64,000 nt of DNA from JAGPUQ01 sp963708735 (GTDB lineage Bacteria; Pseudomonadota; Gammaproteobacteria; Pseudomonadales; Porticoccaceae), in contig CAVPTW010000022.1 of assembly GCA_963708735.1 (NCBI GenBank), positions 62,001 through 126,000 of the forward strand, read 5' to 3'. Below are positions 33,714-41,898 of this stretch, piece by piece (within the stretch, counting starts at the first letter, position 1; each line of letters starts with the position of its first letter). The translations under genes and the position numbers were made by a program. The notes under the pieces are model-generated. The model was not told the origin of the DNA, made no database searches, and saw only the letters and a list, made by a program, of their open reading frames with translations.

Positions 33714-34754
33714 ATGGATCCGAACAAGGAAAAGGCATTGCAGGCGGCCCTGAGCCAGATCGACAAGCAGTTTGGCAAGGGCACGGTGATGCGGATGGGC
33801 GACAAGGAGCATGTCGCGATTCCGAGCATTTCCACCGGCTCGCTCGGGCTTGATATTGCACTTGGGGTAGGCGGCCTGCCACGGGGTCGGGTGGTCGAGA
33901 TCTACGGTCCCGAATCCTCGGGCAAGACCACGCTGACCCTGTCGGTAATCGCCCAGGCCCAGAAGCTGGGTGGCACCTGCGCCTTTATCGACGCCGAGCA
34001 CGCGCTGGATCCCATCTATGCGGAGAAACTCGGGGTCAATATCGACGACCTGATCCTGTCCCAGCCCGATACCGGCGAGCAGGCACTGGAAGTCACCGAC
34101 ATGCTGGTGCGTTCCGGCGCCATCGATGTGCTGGTCGTGGATTCGGTGGCGGCGCTGGTGCCCCGCGCCGAGATCGAGGGCGAGATGGGCGACCATCATG
34201 TGGGCTTGCAGGCGCGGTTGATGTCGCAGGCACTGCGCAAACTCACCGGCAACATCAAGAATTCCAATTGTCTGGTGATCTTCATCAACCAGATCCGGAT
34301 GAAGATCGGCGTCATGTTCGGCAACCCCGAGACCACCACGGGGGGCAACGCGCTCAAGTTCTACGCCTCGGTGCGTCTCGATATCCGCCGCATCGGCGCG
34401 GTCAAGGAGGGCGAGGAGGTCGTCGGCAGCGAGACCCGCGTCAAGGTGGTCAAGAACAAGGTGTCGCCGCCGTTCCGCCAGGCCGAATTCCAGATCCTCT
34501 ATGGTTCCGGCATCAACCGCATGGGCGAGATCATCGACCTGGGCGTCAAGTGCGGGCTGGTCGAAAAATCCGGTGCCTGGTATGCCTATCGAGGCGACAA
34601 GATCGGGCAGGGCAAGAGCAACGCCTGCGACTACCTTCGGGAGCATCCCGAGATCGCGACGGAGATCGATACCCAGCTGCGCGCCAAGTTGCTCGGTGGC
34701 GATTCCGCCGCCATCCCGGAAACCGCTGCGGCGGCGGATGCGGAGTTTGAATAA
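33714..34754 (+). CDS. recA: recombinase RecA
   Basis: A 346-residue strand-exchange ATPase and LexA coprotease. Walker A is GPESSGKTT, Walker B is VLVVDSVAALVP, and the DNA-binding loop L1 (EGEMGDHHVGLQARLMSQAL) and loop L2 (GVMFGNPETTTGGNALKFY) are intact. ATG 33714 is preferred over upstream in-frame codons because it follows AGAGGTAGCG and gives the usual N-terminus. A LexA box precedes it and recX follows. Confidence 0.98.
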   Translation: MDPNKEKALQAALSQIDKQFGKGTVMRMGDKEHVAIPSISTGSLGLDIALGVGGLPRGRVVEIYGPESSGKTTLTLSVIAQAQKLGGTCAFIDAEHALDPIYAEKLGVNIDDLILSQPDTGEQALEVTDMLVRSGAIDVLVVDSVAALVPRAEIEGEMGDHHVGLQARLMSQALRKLTGNIKNSNCLVIFINQIRMKIGVMFGNPETTTGGNALKFYASVRLDIRRIGAVKEGEEVVGSETRVKVVKNKVSPPFRQAEFQILYGSGINRMGEIIDLGVKCGLVEKSGAWYAYRGDKIGQGKSNACDYLREHPEIATEIDTQLRAKLLGGDSAAIPETAAAADAEFE

Positions 34755-34803
34755 GTCAGGCGAATAAGTCAGGTATGGGGAACGCAGCTGCCGGAGGCAG
34801 ATC

Positions 34804-35331
34804 ATGAATGGGGGGGGCGACCTGCGCGGTACCGCGGATGTCGCCGGTGCGGCCCCGATCGATCCGGCGCAGGCAATGCGGGCAGCGGCGATCCGGCAGC
34901 TGGCGCGGCGCGAGCACAGCCGCGTCGAACTGCTTCGCAAGCTGTCCGTCGACTTTGCCACGGAACCCATGCTGATCGCGCGGGTACTGGACCAGCTGGC
35001 CGCGGAAGGTTTGCAGAGTGATGCCCGCTTCGCCGAAGCCCTGGTCGCAAGCCGGATTCGTCGTGGTCAGGGACCGCAGCGTATCCGCAGAGAGCTGGCC
35101 GAGCGCGGTGTCGACGCAGAGCTTGTCGAGCGCGCACTGACCGCGGCAGAGGTGGACTGGTGTGCCCTGGCGCTGTCGGTCAGCACCCAGAAATTTGGTC
35201 GGAAGTCGGCGCAGGACTGGCCGGAGCGCGCGCGCCGGGCGCGTTTCCTCCAGTATCGCGGTTTCGGTGCCGACGAAATTCAGGCGATTCTGGCGGGACG
35301 GACCGGCGCCGAGGACCTGGATACCCTGTGA
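34804..35331 (+). CDS. recX: regulatory protein RecX
   Basis: A 175-residue modulator that limits RecA filament growth. The three tandem three-helix RecX repeats are visible from about residue 25: AAIRQLARREHSRVELLRKL, then LIARVLDQLAAEGLQSDARF and IRRGQGPQRIRRELAERGVD, and a third up to RFLQYRGFGADEIQAIL. It lies 49 bases after recA. The first 20 residues are Gly/Ala-rich and poorly conserved, so the start could be further in. Confidence 0.94.
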   Translation: MNGGGDLRGTADVAGAAPIDPAQAMRAAAIRQLARREHSRVELLRKLSVDFATEPMLIARVLDQLAAEGLQSDARFAEALVASRIRRGQGPQRIRRELAERGVDAELVERALTAAEVDWCALALSVSTQKFGRKSAQDWPERARRARFLQYRGFGADEIQAILAGRTGAEDLDTL

Positions 35332-35341
35332 GAAGCCCCCC

Positions 35342-36205
35342 GTGAATCGCTGCCGGTCGCTGCTGTGTCGCGCCTTCGCCGGAATTCTGCTGGCCGTTCC
35401 CGCCGCCAGAGCTGACGACGGTCTGGAATTCCAGGGCATCTGGCGCCAGGGCGGCATGGTCATCGGCCGGGTGGCGCCGACGGCCAGGGTGACCTTTGAT
35501 CGCAAGTCGGTGCCTGTGGCGCCGGACGGGCACTTCGTGGTGGGTCTGGGGCGCGACGCCCCGGCGACCATGACCCTGGTCGTGACCGATCCCATGGGGC
35601 CGCGCCATTACCGCTTCGATGTCGAACGCCGCAGCTACGCGGTACAGCGGGTGGACGGCGTGCCGGAGAGCACGGTCACTCCGCCCCCGGAGGTCATGGA
35701 TCGCATCCGGCGCGAGCAGGAACTGGTGGATCGGGCGCGCGCGGTGAATTCCCCCCGGCGCGACTTTCTGGCCGGCTTCAGCCGCCCCCTGGATGGCCCC
35801 ATCACGGGTGTGTACGGCAGTCTGCGCGTCTACAACGGGGTGCCCAGGAACCCCCACTTCGGTCTGGATATCGCCGCGCCGGCCGGCACCCTGGTGCGGG
35901 CGCCGGCCCCCGGGGTAGTGCGCCTCGCCCAGCCCGACCTCTATTTTTCGGGCGGAACCCTGATCGTCGATCACGGCCAGGGGCTGACTTCGTCCTTCAT
36001 TCACCTGAGTGCGATCCTGGTCAAGGAGGGCGATGAACTGGCGCGCGGCGACCCCATCGCCCGTGTCGGCGCCACCGGGCGCGCGACCGGGCCGCATCTG
36101 GACTGGCGCATGAACTGGTTCGATGTCCGCCTCGACCCCGCACTGGTACTACAGTATTTCCCTCCCGTTGCCGCGGAGCACACCGCGCTGCGCCTGCGGC
36201 CATAG
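35342..36205 (+). CDS. periplasmic M23 family peptidase (LytM domain)
   Basis: A 287-residue exported protein starting at GTG 35342, which gives a signal peptide (SLLCRAFAGILLAVPAARA). An N-terminal beta domain (about 25-110) precedes the M23 domain: PHFGLDIAAPAGTLVRAPA has the first His and Asp ligands. The usual HxH motif reads PHLDWRMN, so its second His is Asp. This HLDW form seems shared by a gammaproteobacterial subgroup; whether it binds zinc normally is uncertain. Activity as a peptidoglycan endopeptidase or as an amidase activator are both possible. It starts 10 bases after recX. Confidence 0.88.
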   Translation: MNRCRSLLCRAFAGILLAVPAARADDGLEFQGIWRQGGMVIGRVAPTARVTFDRKSVPVAPDGHFVVGLGRDAPATMTLVVTDPMGPRHYRFDVERRSYAVQRVDGVPESTVTPPPEVMDRIRREQELVDRARAVNSPRRDFLAGFSRPLDGPITGVYGSLRVYNGVPRNPHFGLDIAAPAGTLVRAPAPGVVRLAQPDLYFSGGTLIVDHGQGLTSSFIHLSAILVKEGDELARGDPIARVGATGRATGPHLDWRMNWFDVRLDPALVLQYFPPVAAEHTALRLRP

Positions 36206-36302
36206 AGCGTGCGCATACTTTGCCGTAGAATCCCGCCGCATTAGTGCGTCATTTCTGGCGGTGTGCAATCACCGGTGATGCCCGACTTCTGGCAGGAATT
36301 CC

Positions 36303-36506
36303 GTGAACAAGCAGTTGCTGAGTATCCTCGTCTGCCCGGTGACCAAGGCGCCGCTGGAATACGATGCTGAACGGCAGGAGCTGATTTGCCGGGCGAGCGG
36401 CCTTGCCTATCCGATTCGCGATGGCATCCCGGTGATGCTGGAGCGTGAAGCGCGCGTACTCTCGGCGGAAGAGCGGGTACCACGGGCGCCGGCCGGGCAT
36501 CCCTGA
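36303..36506 (+). CDS. Trm112/UPF0434 family protein
   Basis: A 67-residue protein (YcaR-like) starting at GTG 36303. The motif LLSILVCPVTKAPLEY, followed by the Cys in QELICRASGLAYPIRDGIPV, is the family signature; E. coli-type members often lack some zinc Cys. Usually it sits between lpxK and kdsB, but here it lies 8 kb away, upstream of hinT. The function in bacteria is unclear; eukaryotic Trm112 activates methyltransferases. Confidence 0.9.
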   Translation: MNKQLLSILVCPVTKAPLEYDAERQELICRASGLAYPIRDGIPVMLEREARVLSAEERVPRAPAGHP

Positions 36507-36563
36507 TCGCGACCGTCACGGCAGTTTTTCAGCGACCTATTTAAAAATGCCGGAGAGGAGACC

Positions 36564-36911
36564 ATGGCTGACAGTATTTTTACGCGCATCATCAATCGCG
36601 AGTTGCCGTCCGAAATCATCTACGAGGACGAACATTGCATTGCCATCAAGGATATCGCGCCCAAGGCGCCCGTCCATCTGTTGATCATTCCGCGTAAACC
36701 GATCCCCAAACTCTGCGATGCTTCCGGAGAGGATCTGGCGCTGCTTGGGCACCTGATGCTGGCGGCCAGCGCGGTGGCCCGTCAGGTCGGCGTCGAGGAC
36801 GCCTTCCGGGTGATCATCAATAACGGCGCCGGCGCCGGACAGACGGTTTTTCATCTGCATCTGCATCTGCTGGCCGGCAAACAGTTTTCCGAATCCCAGC
36901 TGGGATTCTGA
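36564..36911 (+). CDS. hinT: HIT family purine nucleoside phosphoramidase
   Basis: A 115-residue HINT-branch protein hydrolysing nucleoside 5'-phosphoramidates such as AMP-lysine. The histidine triad HLHLHLL is near residue 101, preceded by NNGAGAGQTVFH, and the N-terminus SIFTRIINRELPSEIIYEDE is typical. A GGAGA motif precedes the ATG. It lies 39 bases upstream of alaS, an interesting link because HinT acts on aminoacyl adenylates leaking from synthetases. Confidence 0.96.
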   Translation: MADSIFTRIINRELPSEIIYEDEHCIAIKDIAPKAPVHLLIIPRKPIPKLCDASGEDLALLGHLMLAASAVARQVGVEDAFRVIINNGAGAGQTVFHLHLHLLAGKQFSESQLGF

Positions 36912-36950
36912 ACGAACTTTCTCGCGTTTTATCGACCCACGGAGTCCATT

Positions 36951-39553
36951 TTGAAGAGCGCTGACATACGCCAGGCGTTTCTGGAATTCTTTGCGAACAA
37001 GGATCATACGGTGGTGCCCAGCAGCAGCCTGGTGCCGGACAATGATCCCACGCTGCTGTTCACCAACGCTGGCATGGTGCAGTTCAAGGATGTTTTTCTG
37101 GGTGTCGATCAGCGTCCCTACCGGCGTGCCGCATCGTCGCAGCGCTGTGTACGGGCCGGCGGCAAACACAACGATCTGGAAAATGTCGGGTTTACCGCAC
37201 GGCACCACACCTTCTTCGAAATGCTGGGCAATTTCAGCTTCGGGGACTATTTCAAGCGTGAAGCCATTGCCTATGCCTGGGAGTTCCTCACCGTGTGCCT
37301 CGGGCTGCCGGCGGAACGGCTGTGGGTCACGGTGCATATCTCCGACGACGAGGCGGCGGACATCTGGCTGCGCGAGATCGGGGTCAGCTCCGCGCGCTTC
37401 TCGCGCCTCGACGAAGACAACTTCTGGCAGATGGGCGACACCGGCCCCTGCGGTCCCTGTTCCGAAATTTTCTACGACCACGGCCCCGAAGTGCCCGGTG
37501 GTCCTCCGGGCAGCGCAGGCGGCGATCTCGACCGCTATATCGAAATCTGGAATCTGGTGTTCATGCAGTACGAGCGCGATGCCCAGGGCAAGCTGCGACC
37601 GCTGCCGAAACCTTCGATCGACACCGGCATGGGACTCGAGCGCATCGCCGCGGTGATGCAGGGCGTGCATACCAATTACGAGATCGATCTGTTCGCCAAC
37701 CTGATCCGTGCGGCGGCGACGATAACCGGCGCGACCGACCTGACGGAGAGCTCGCTGCGCGTCATCGCCGACCATATTCGCTCCTCGGCGTTTCTGATCA
37801 CCGACGGCGTGCTGCCCAGCAACGAAGGCCGGGGCTATGTGCTGCGGCGCATCATTCGCCGTGCGCTGCGCCACGGGCACAAACTGGGTGCCACCGAGCC
37901 GTTTTTTTACCGTCTGGTCGCGCCGCTTGCCGCCGAGATGGGTGCTGGCCTATCCCGAGCTTGCCGCCGGCCACCGAGCGGGTGGCGCTCGTACTGCGGA
38001 CCGAAGAGGAACAGTTTGCCCGCACCCTGGATATGGGGCTGGGCGTGCTCGAAGCGGCCCTGGCCGCGCTGTCCGGACGGGAAATCCCCGGCGCCCTGGT
38101 GTTTGCGCTTTACGACACCTACGGTTTTCCCGTCGATCTGACCAACGATATCGCCCGCGAGCGGGGCTACACGCTGGACATGCCGGGTTATGAGCAGGCG
38201 ATGGCCGAACAGCGCCAGCGGGCGCGTCAGGCCAGCCGCTTTCACGTGGATTACACCGCCATACCCGATATCGAGGGCACCACGCAGTTCATCGGTTACG
38301 AAAAGCTCGCGGGCGAAAGCCGGGTCACCGCCCTGTTTCGTGGCGCCGAAGCAGTCGCGGAGCTGGTTGCCGGAGAAGACGGCATCGCGGTACTGGACAC
38401 CACGCCGTTTTACGGCGAGAGCGGCGGCCAGGTCGGGGATCGGGGCGAGCTGGTGAGTGCGCGCGGACGATTTGTCATCCGCGATTGCCGCAAGCAGGGT
38501 GAGAACTGTCTTCACATCGGCGCGGTCACGGAAGGCGCTCTCGCGGTGGGGGACGTGCTGACCGCGCGCGTGGATCCGGCGACGCGCGCGGCTACCGCGC
38601 GCCATCACTCCGCTACCCATCTATTGCATGCGGCGCTGCGCGAGGTCCTGGGCGAGCATGTGACGCAAAAGGGCTCGCTGGTGGATGCGGAGCGGGCGCG
38701 CTTCGATTTCTCCCATCCCCAGGCGCTCGACCGCGATCAGATTCTTGCCGTCGAACGCCGGGTGAATCGCGAAATTCTGGCCAACACCGAGGTCCAGACC
38801 CGGCTGATGACCATGGACGTCGCTCGCAGCCAGGGCGCCATGGCGCTGTTTGGCGAAAAATATGGCGACGAGGTCAGGGTACTCACCATGGGCGATGGCT
38901 TCTCGCGGGAGTTGTGTGGCGGCACCCATGTTGCGCGCACCGGCGACATCGGCCTGTTCAAGATCGTCACCGAATCCGGTATTGCCTCCGGCGTGCGCCG
39001 CATCGAAGCCATCGCCGGCACCGTCGCCCTGGCCTATGTCGAGGAACTGGAAACGCGACTTGCGCGCGCCGCGTCCGTGCTGAAAACCAGTGCGCCGACC
39101 GTCGTCGACAAGGCCGCGCAGCTGGTCGAGCAGAATCGGCAGTTGGCCCGCGAGCTGGATGCGCTCAAGGTGCGGCTGGCGGGTGCCAGTGGCGGTGATC
39201 CTCTGGCGGAAGCGTGTCAGGTGGCCGGCGTATCGGTGCTGGCGCGGCGTATCGAGGGCGGCGACGCGCGCAGCCTGCGCGATATCGTCGATCAGATGAA
39301 ATCACGGCTCGGCAGTGGCGTGGTGTTGCTCGCGGCGGAAGAAGACGGAAAAGTCGTGCTCGTGGCCGGCGTGACCAAGGATCTGACCGGACGCATCAAG
39401 GCTGGTGACCTCATGCAGCATGTGGCGGCCCAGGTCGGCGGCAAGGGTGGCGGCCGCCCCGATCTTGCGCAGGGCGGCGGACCGGATGTCGGTGCCCTCG
39501 CGGCCGCGCTGGATTCCGTTCCGGGGTGGATCGAACAGCGTCTCGGCGCGTGA
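36951..39553 (+). CDS. alaS: alanine--tRNA ligase, two close frame breaks
   Basis: Charges tRNA-Ala. It starts at TTG 36951 after ACGGAG, giving KSADIRQAFLEFFANKDHT. The catalytic domain has motif 1 and RAASSQRCVRAGGKHNDLEN; the editing domain has the HHSATHLLHAALR and CGGTHV zinc motifs; the C-terminal domain ends with GKGGGRPDLAQGGG. The frame changes near 37941-37943 and again near 37967-37971. Reading EM, then LAYPELAA, then ATERVALVLRTEEEQF in turn restores the expected sequence, consistent with an extra G at each place. The gene is essential, so sequencing or assembly error is likely. Confidence 0.96.
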
Positions 39554-39637
39554 TCTACTTCCGTACCTATTCTGTTTCGCCTGCGTTGGTGATAGATTCC
39601 CGCGCCGCTTCCGGGAAGGCCCCATCAGAAGACAGCC

Positions 39638-40861
39638 ATGACTCTTATCGTTCAGAAATACGGCGGCACTTCCGTCGGCACGATCGAGCGCATCCGCGCC
39701 GTGGCCCACAAGGTTGCGGCGGCGCGCGCACGGGGCGAGGATCTCGTGGTCGTGGTCTCGGCCATGAGCGGCGAGACCAATCGGCTGATTGCGCTGGCTC
39801 ACGAAATCTCCGAAATACCCTCGCCCCGTGAACTCGATGTGCTGGTCTCCACCGGCGAGCAGGTGACGATCGCGCTGCTGGCCATGGCGCTCGAGGAGCT
39901 CGGCTGCGCTGCCCGTTCCTACACGGGCGGTCAGATCCGCATTCTCACCGACAGCGCTCACACCAAGGCGCGGATCGAGGCGATCGACGTGGAGCGGATG
40001 CGCGCCGATCTCGCCGCCGGGCGCGTGGTGGTGGTGGCCGGATTTCAGGGCGTCGATGGCGAGGGCAATATCACCACCCTGGGTCGTGGCGGTTCGGACA
40101 CTACCGGCGTTGCTCTCGCCGCTGCCCTGAACGCCGACGAATGTCAGATTTACACGGATGTGGATGGTGTCTACACCACCGATCCGCGGGTGGTGAGCAG
40201 CGCGCGCCGGCTGGATCGCATCACCTTTGAAGAGATGCTGGAAATGGCCAGCCAGGGCTCCAAGGTGCTGCAGATTCGCGCGGTGGAGTTCGCCGGTAAA
40301 TACCAGGTTCCGCTGCGCGTGCTGTCGAGCTTTACCGAAGGGCCGGGCACCCTGATCACCCTAGACGACGAGGACGACATGGAAAAACCCCTGGTATCCG
40401 GCATCGCCTTCAATCGCGACGAGGCCAAACTCACGGTATCGGGCGTGCCGGATGTTCCCGGTGTGGCCTACCGGATTCTGGGGCCGATCAGCGAGGCCAA
40501 CATCGAAGTCGATGTGATCGTTCAGAACGTAGCTCAGGACGGCACCACCTCGCTGACGTTCACGGTTCACCGCAATGAAATGAAAAAGGCGCAACGCATT
40601 CTGGAGCGTTTGCAGGAGAGCCTCGGAGCGACTTCGATTACCACGGATGATCGCATTGCCAAGCTGTCGCTGGTGGGTGTGGGCATGCGCTCCCATGCGG
40701 GTGTGGCGGCGCGCATGTTCCGGGCGCTGGCCGAGCACAATATCAATATCCAGATGATCAGCACCTCCGAGATCAAGATCACGGTGGTGGTGGACGAGAA
40801 ATATCTCGAGCTTGGGGTGCGGGCCCTGCACACTGAATTCGAGCTTGATGTGGTGGTTTGA
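39638..40861 (+). CDS. lysC: aspartate kinase
   Basis: Phosphorylates aspartate at the entry to Lys, Thr and Met synthesis. The 407-residue single-function form starts LIVQKYGGTSVGTIERIRAV. The kinase domain includes SAMSGETNRLI and GRGGSDTTGVALAAALNADE. Two ACT domains follow from about residue 265 (VSGVPDVPGVAYRILGPISE and LVGVGMRSHAGVAARMFRAL), implying feedback control by Lys and/or Thr. The order alaS-lysC-csrA is conserved in Pseudomonas. Confidence 0.97.
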   Translation: MTLIVQKYGGTSVGTIERIRAVAHKVAAARARGEDLVVVVSAMSGETNRLIALAHEISEIPSPRELDVLVSTGEQVTIALLAMALEELGCAARSYTGGQIRILTDSAHTKARIEAIDVERMRADLAAGRVVVVAGFQGVDGEGNITTLGRGGSDTTGVALAAALNADECQIYTDVDGVYTTDPRVVSSARRLDRITFEEMLEMASQGSKVLQIRAVEFAGKYQVPLRVLSSFTEGPGTLITLDDEDDMEKPLVSGIAFNRDEAKLTVSGVPDVPGVAYRILGPISEANIEVDVIVQNVAQDGTTSLTFTVHRNEMKKAQRILERLQESLGATSITTDDRIAKLSLVGVGMRSHAGVAARMFRALAEHNINIQMISTSEIKITVVVDEKYLELGVRALHTEFELDVVV

Positions 40862-41129
40862 GCGGGGCCGCACTTTCCGCTGACTATCGACTTCTGTTCG
40901 CAACTGGGGTCAGTGTCCGCAACCGGGGCCAGGGCGGAGCTTGGTCGCGTTTTGAATATTAGCGTTTCATGAAACTTTCCAGGGCCTCTGTTAGACTAAT
41001 ATCGTGTGACACAGCGAGGGTGCGGCTGTGCCGCGGGGCACAATAATAACTAACGGTTCAAGGAAAAGGCCGCAATATGTTGTTTTACGGCCGTTTTGCA
41101 CTTGGCATTATGGAGAAATGGAGGCAGCA

Positions 41130-41318
41130 ATGCTCATACTTACCCGACGGGTCGGGGAGACCCTCGTCATCGGAGATGACGTTACCGTTACTGTACTGGG
41201 AGTGAAAGGCAACCAAGTTCGATTGGGCGTGAATGCACCGCGCGAGTTGCCGGTTCACAGGGAAGAGATCTACGAGCGCATCCAGCAAGAAAAGCGGGCA
41301 GCCAGCGGAGGCGGTTGA
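41130..41318 (+). CDS. csrA: carbon storage regulator
   Basis: A 62-residue RNA-binding translational regulator. The sequence MLILTRRVGETLVIGDDVTV, then VLGVKGNQVRLGVNAPRELP and VHREEIYERI, is near-identical to classical CsrA/RsmA, including the RNA-contacting Leu4 and Arg44 positions. The start follows GGAGGCAGCA. It should act downstream of the UvrY/GacA system encoded at 30361. The 268-base upstream gap contains several palindromes and no other gene. Confidence 0.98.
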   Translation: MLILTRRVGETLVIGDDVTVTVLGVKGNQVRLGVNAPRELPVHREEIYERIQQEKRAASGGG

Positions 41319-41380
41319 ATCCAGCGCGGTTGATTTGCCGCCGTTGTCACTGTAGCGGGGGTTCTCGCTGTGTTAGTATC

Positions 41381-41412
41381 GCGGCCCGCTCGCCGGTCAG
41401 GGAGCGGGCCGC
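41381..41412. other. 11-bp perfect hairpin between csrA and tRNA-Ser
   Basis: GCGGCCCGCTC (41381-41391) pairs perfectly with GAGCGGGCCGC (41402-41412) around a 10-base loop. No T run follows, so it is not a standard terminator. It may end csrA transcription with Rho or be an RNA structure. Confidence 0.45.
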
Positions 41413-41570
41413 AATCTTGAGCGCGCGATCTTGAAAGCAAAATGAACCGTCCCGAAACTGGAATCCTTCAAGTATCCGGTATGGGGGTTTGTTTGGGTTC
41501 CGCGTCCGGTCGGGCGGATCGGGTCAAACTGTATTTTGCGCGAGTTGTGTTTTTGAGGACATCAATTTTT

Positions 41571-41660
41571 GGTGAGGTGGCCGAGTGGCTGAAGGCGCTC
41601 CCCTGCTAAGGGAGTATACCCTTACCGGTATCGAGGGTTCGAATCCCTCCCTCACCGCCA
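41571..41660 (+). tRNA. tRNA-Ser (anticodon GCT)
   Basis: A 90-base class II tRNA: acceptor GGTGAGG pairs with CCTCACC, discriminator G, encoded CCA. The anticodon stem CTCCC/GGGAG flanks loop CTGCTAA, giving GCT (Ser, AGC/AGU). The long variable arm (TATACCCTTACCGGTATC) is present. csrA-tRNA-Ser linkage is common in Gammaproteobacteria. Its 3' end is duplicated at 41800. Confidence 0.97.
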
Positions 41661-41695
41661 AATAAAAAGCCCCCGTCAGGGGGTTTTTATTTGGG
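41642..41695 (+). repeat. direct repeat unit 1: tRNA-Ser 3' end plus terminator
   Basis: 54 bases covering the tRNA-Ser T arm, acceptor, CCA and terminator. They are repeated at 41800-41854 with a single extra T. Downstream, GATGAGAACCCGG also recurs (near 41707 and 41879), so the duplicated unit is longer, about 160-170 bases, with diverged middle. Confidence 0.9.
41665..41690 (+). terminator. terminator of tRNA-Ser
   Basis: AAAAAGCCCCC-GTCA-GGGGGTTTTT, a perfect GC stem flanked by A and T runs, directly after the tRNA. An almost identical copy lies at 41823-41849. Confidence 0.92.
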
Positions 41696-41799
41696 AGGCA
41701 AAAGGGATGAGAACCCGGGTTCGACTCGGAGCCCACGGAGTGGGCGGAGAGAGCGCCCGCAACGCGGGCGACCCGAAGGGCGAGGGGCGAAGCCCGAGT

Positions 41800-41854
41800 A
41801 ATCCCTCCCTCACCGCCAAATAAAAAGCCCCCGTCAGGGGGTTTTTTATTTGGG
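41800..41854 (+). repeat. direct repeat unit 2: tRNA-Ser 3' end plus terminator copy
   Basis: Second copy of the tRNA-Ser 3' end and terminator, preceded by a GC-rich stretch of short GGGCG/CGCCC palindromes (41725-41790). The upstream tRNA half is absent, so no second tRNA is made. The copied terminator may also act on read-through. Confidence 0.9.
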
Positions 41855-41898
41855 TGGCCTTTCTGTTAGAGAGAAGAGGATGAGAACCCGGATTCCGG

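Noticed and set aside
41381..41412. Intrinsic terminator after csrA
   Set aside because: The 11-bp stem is perfect but no T run follows, so it is listed only as a hairpin.
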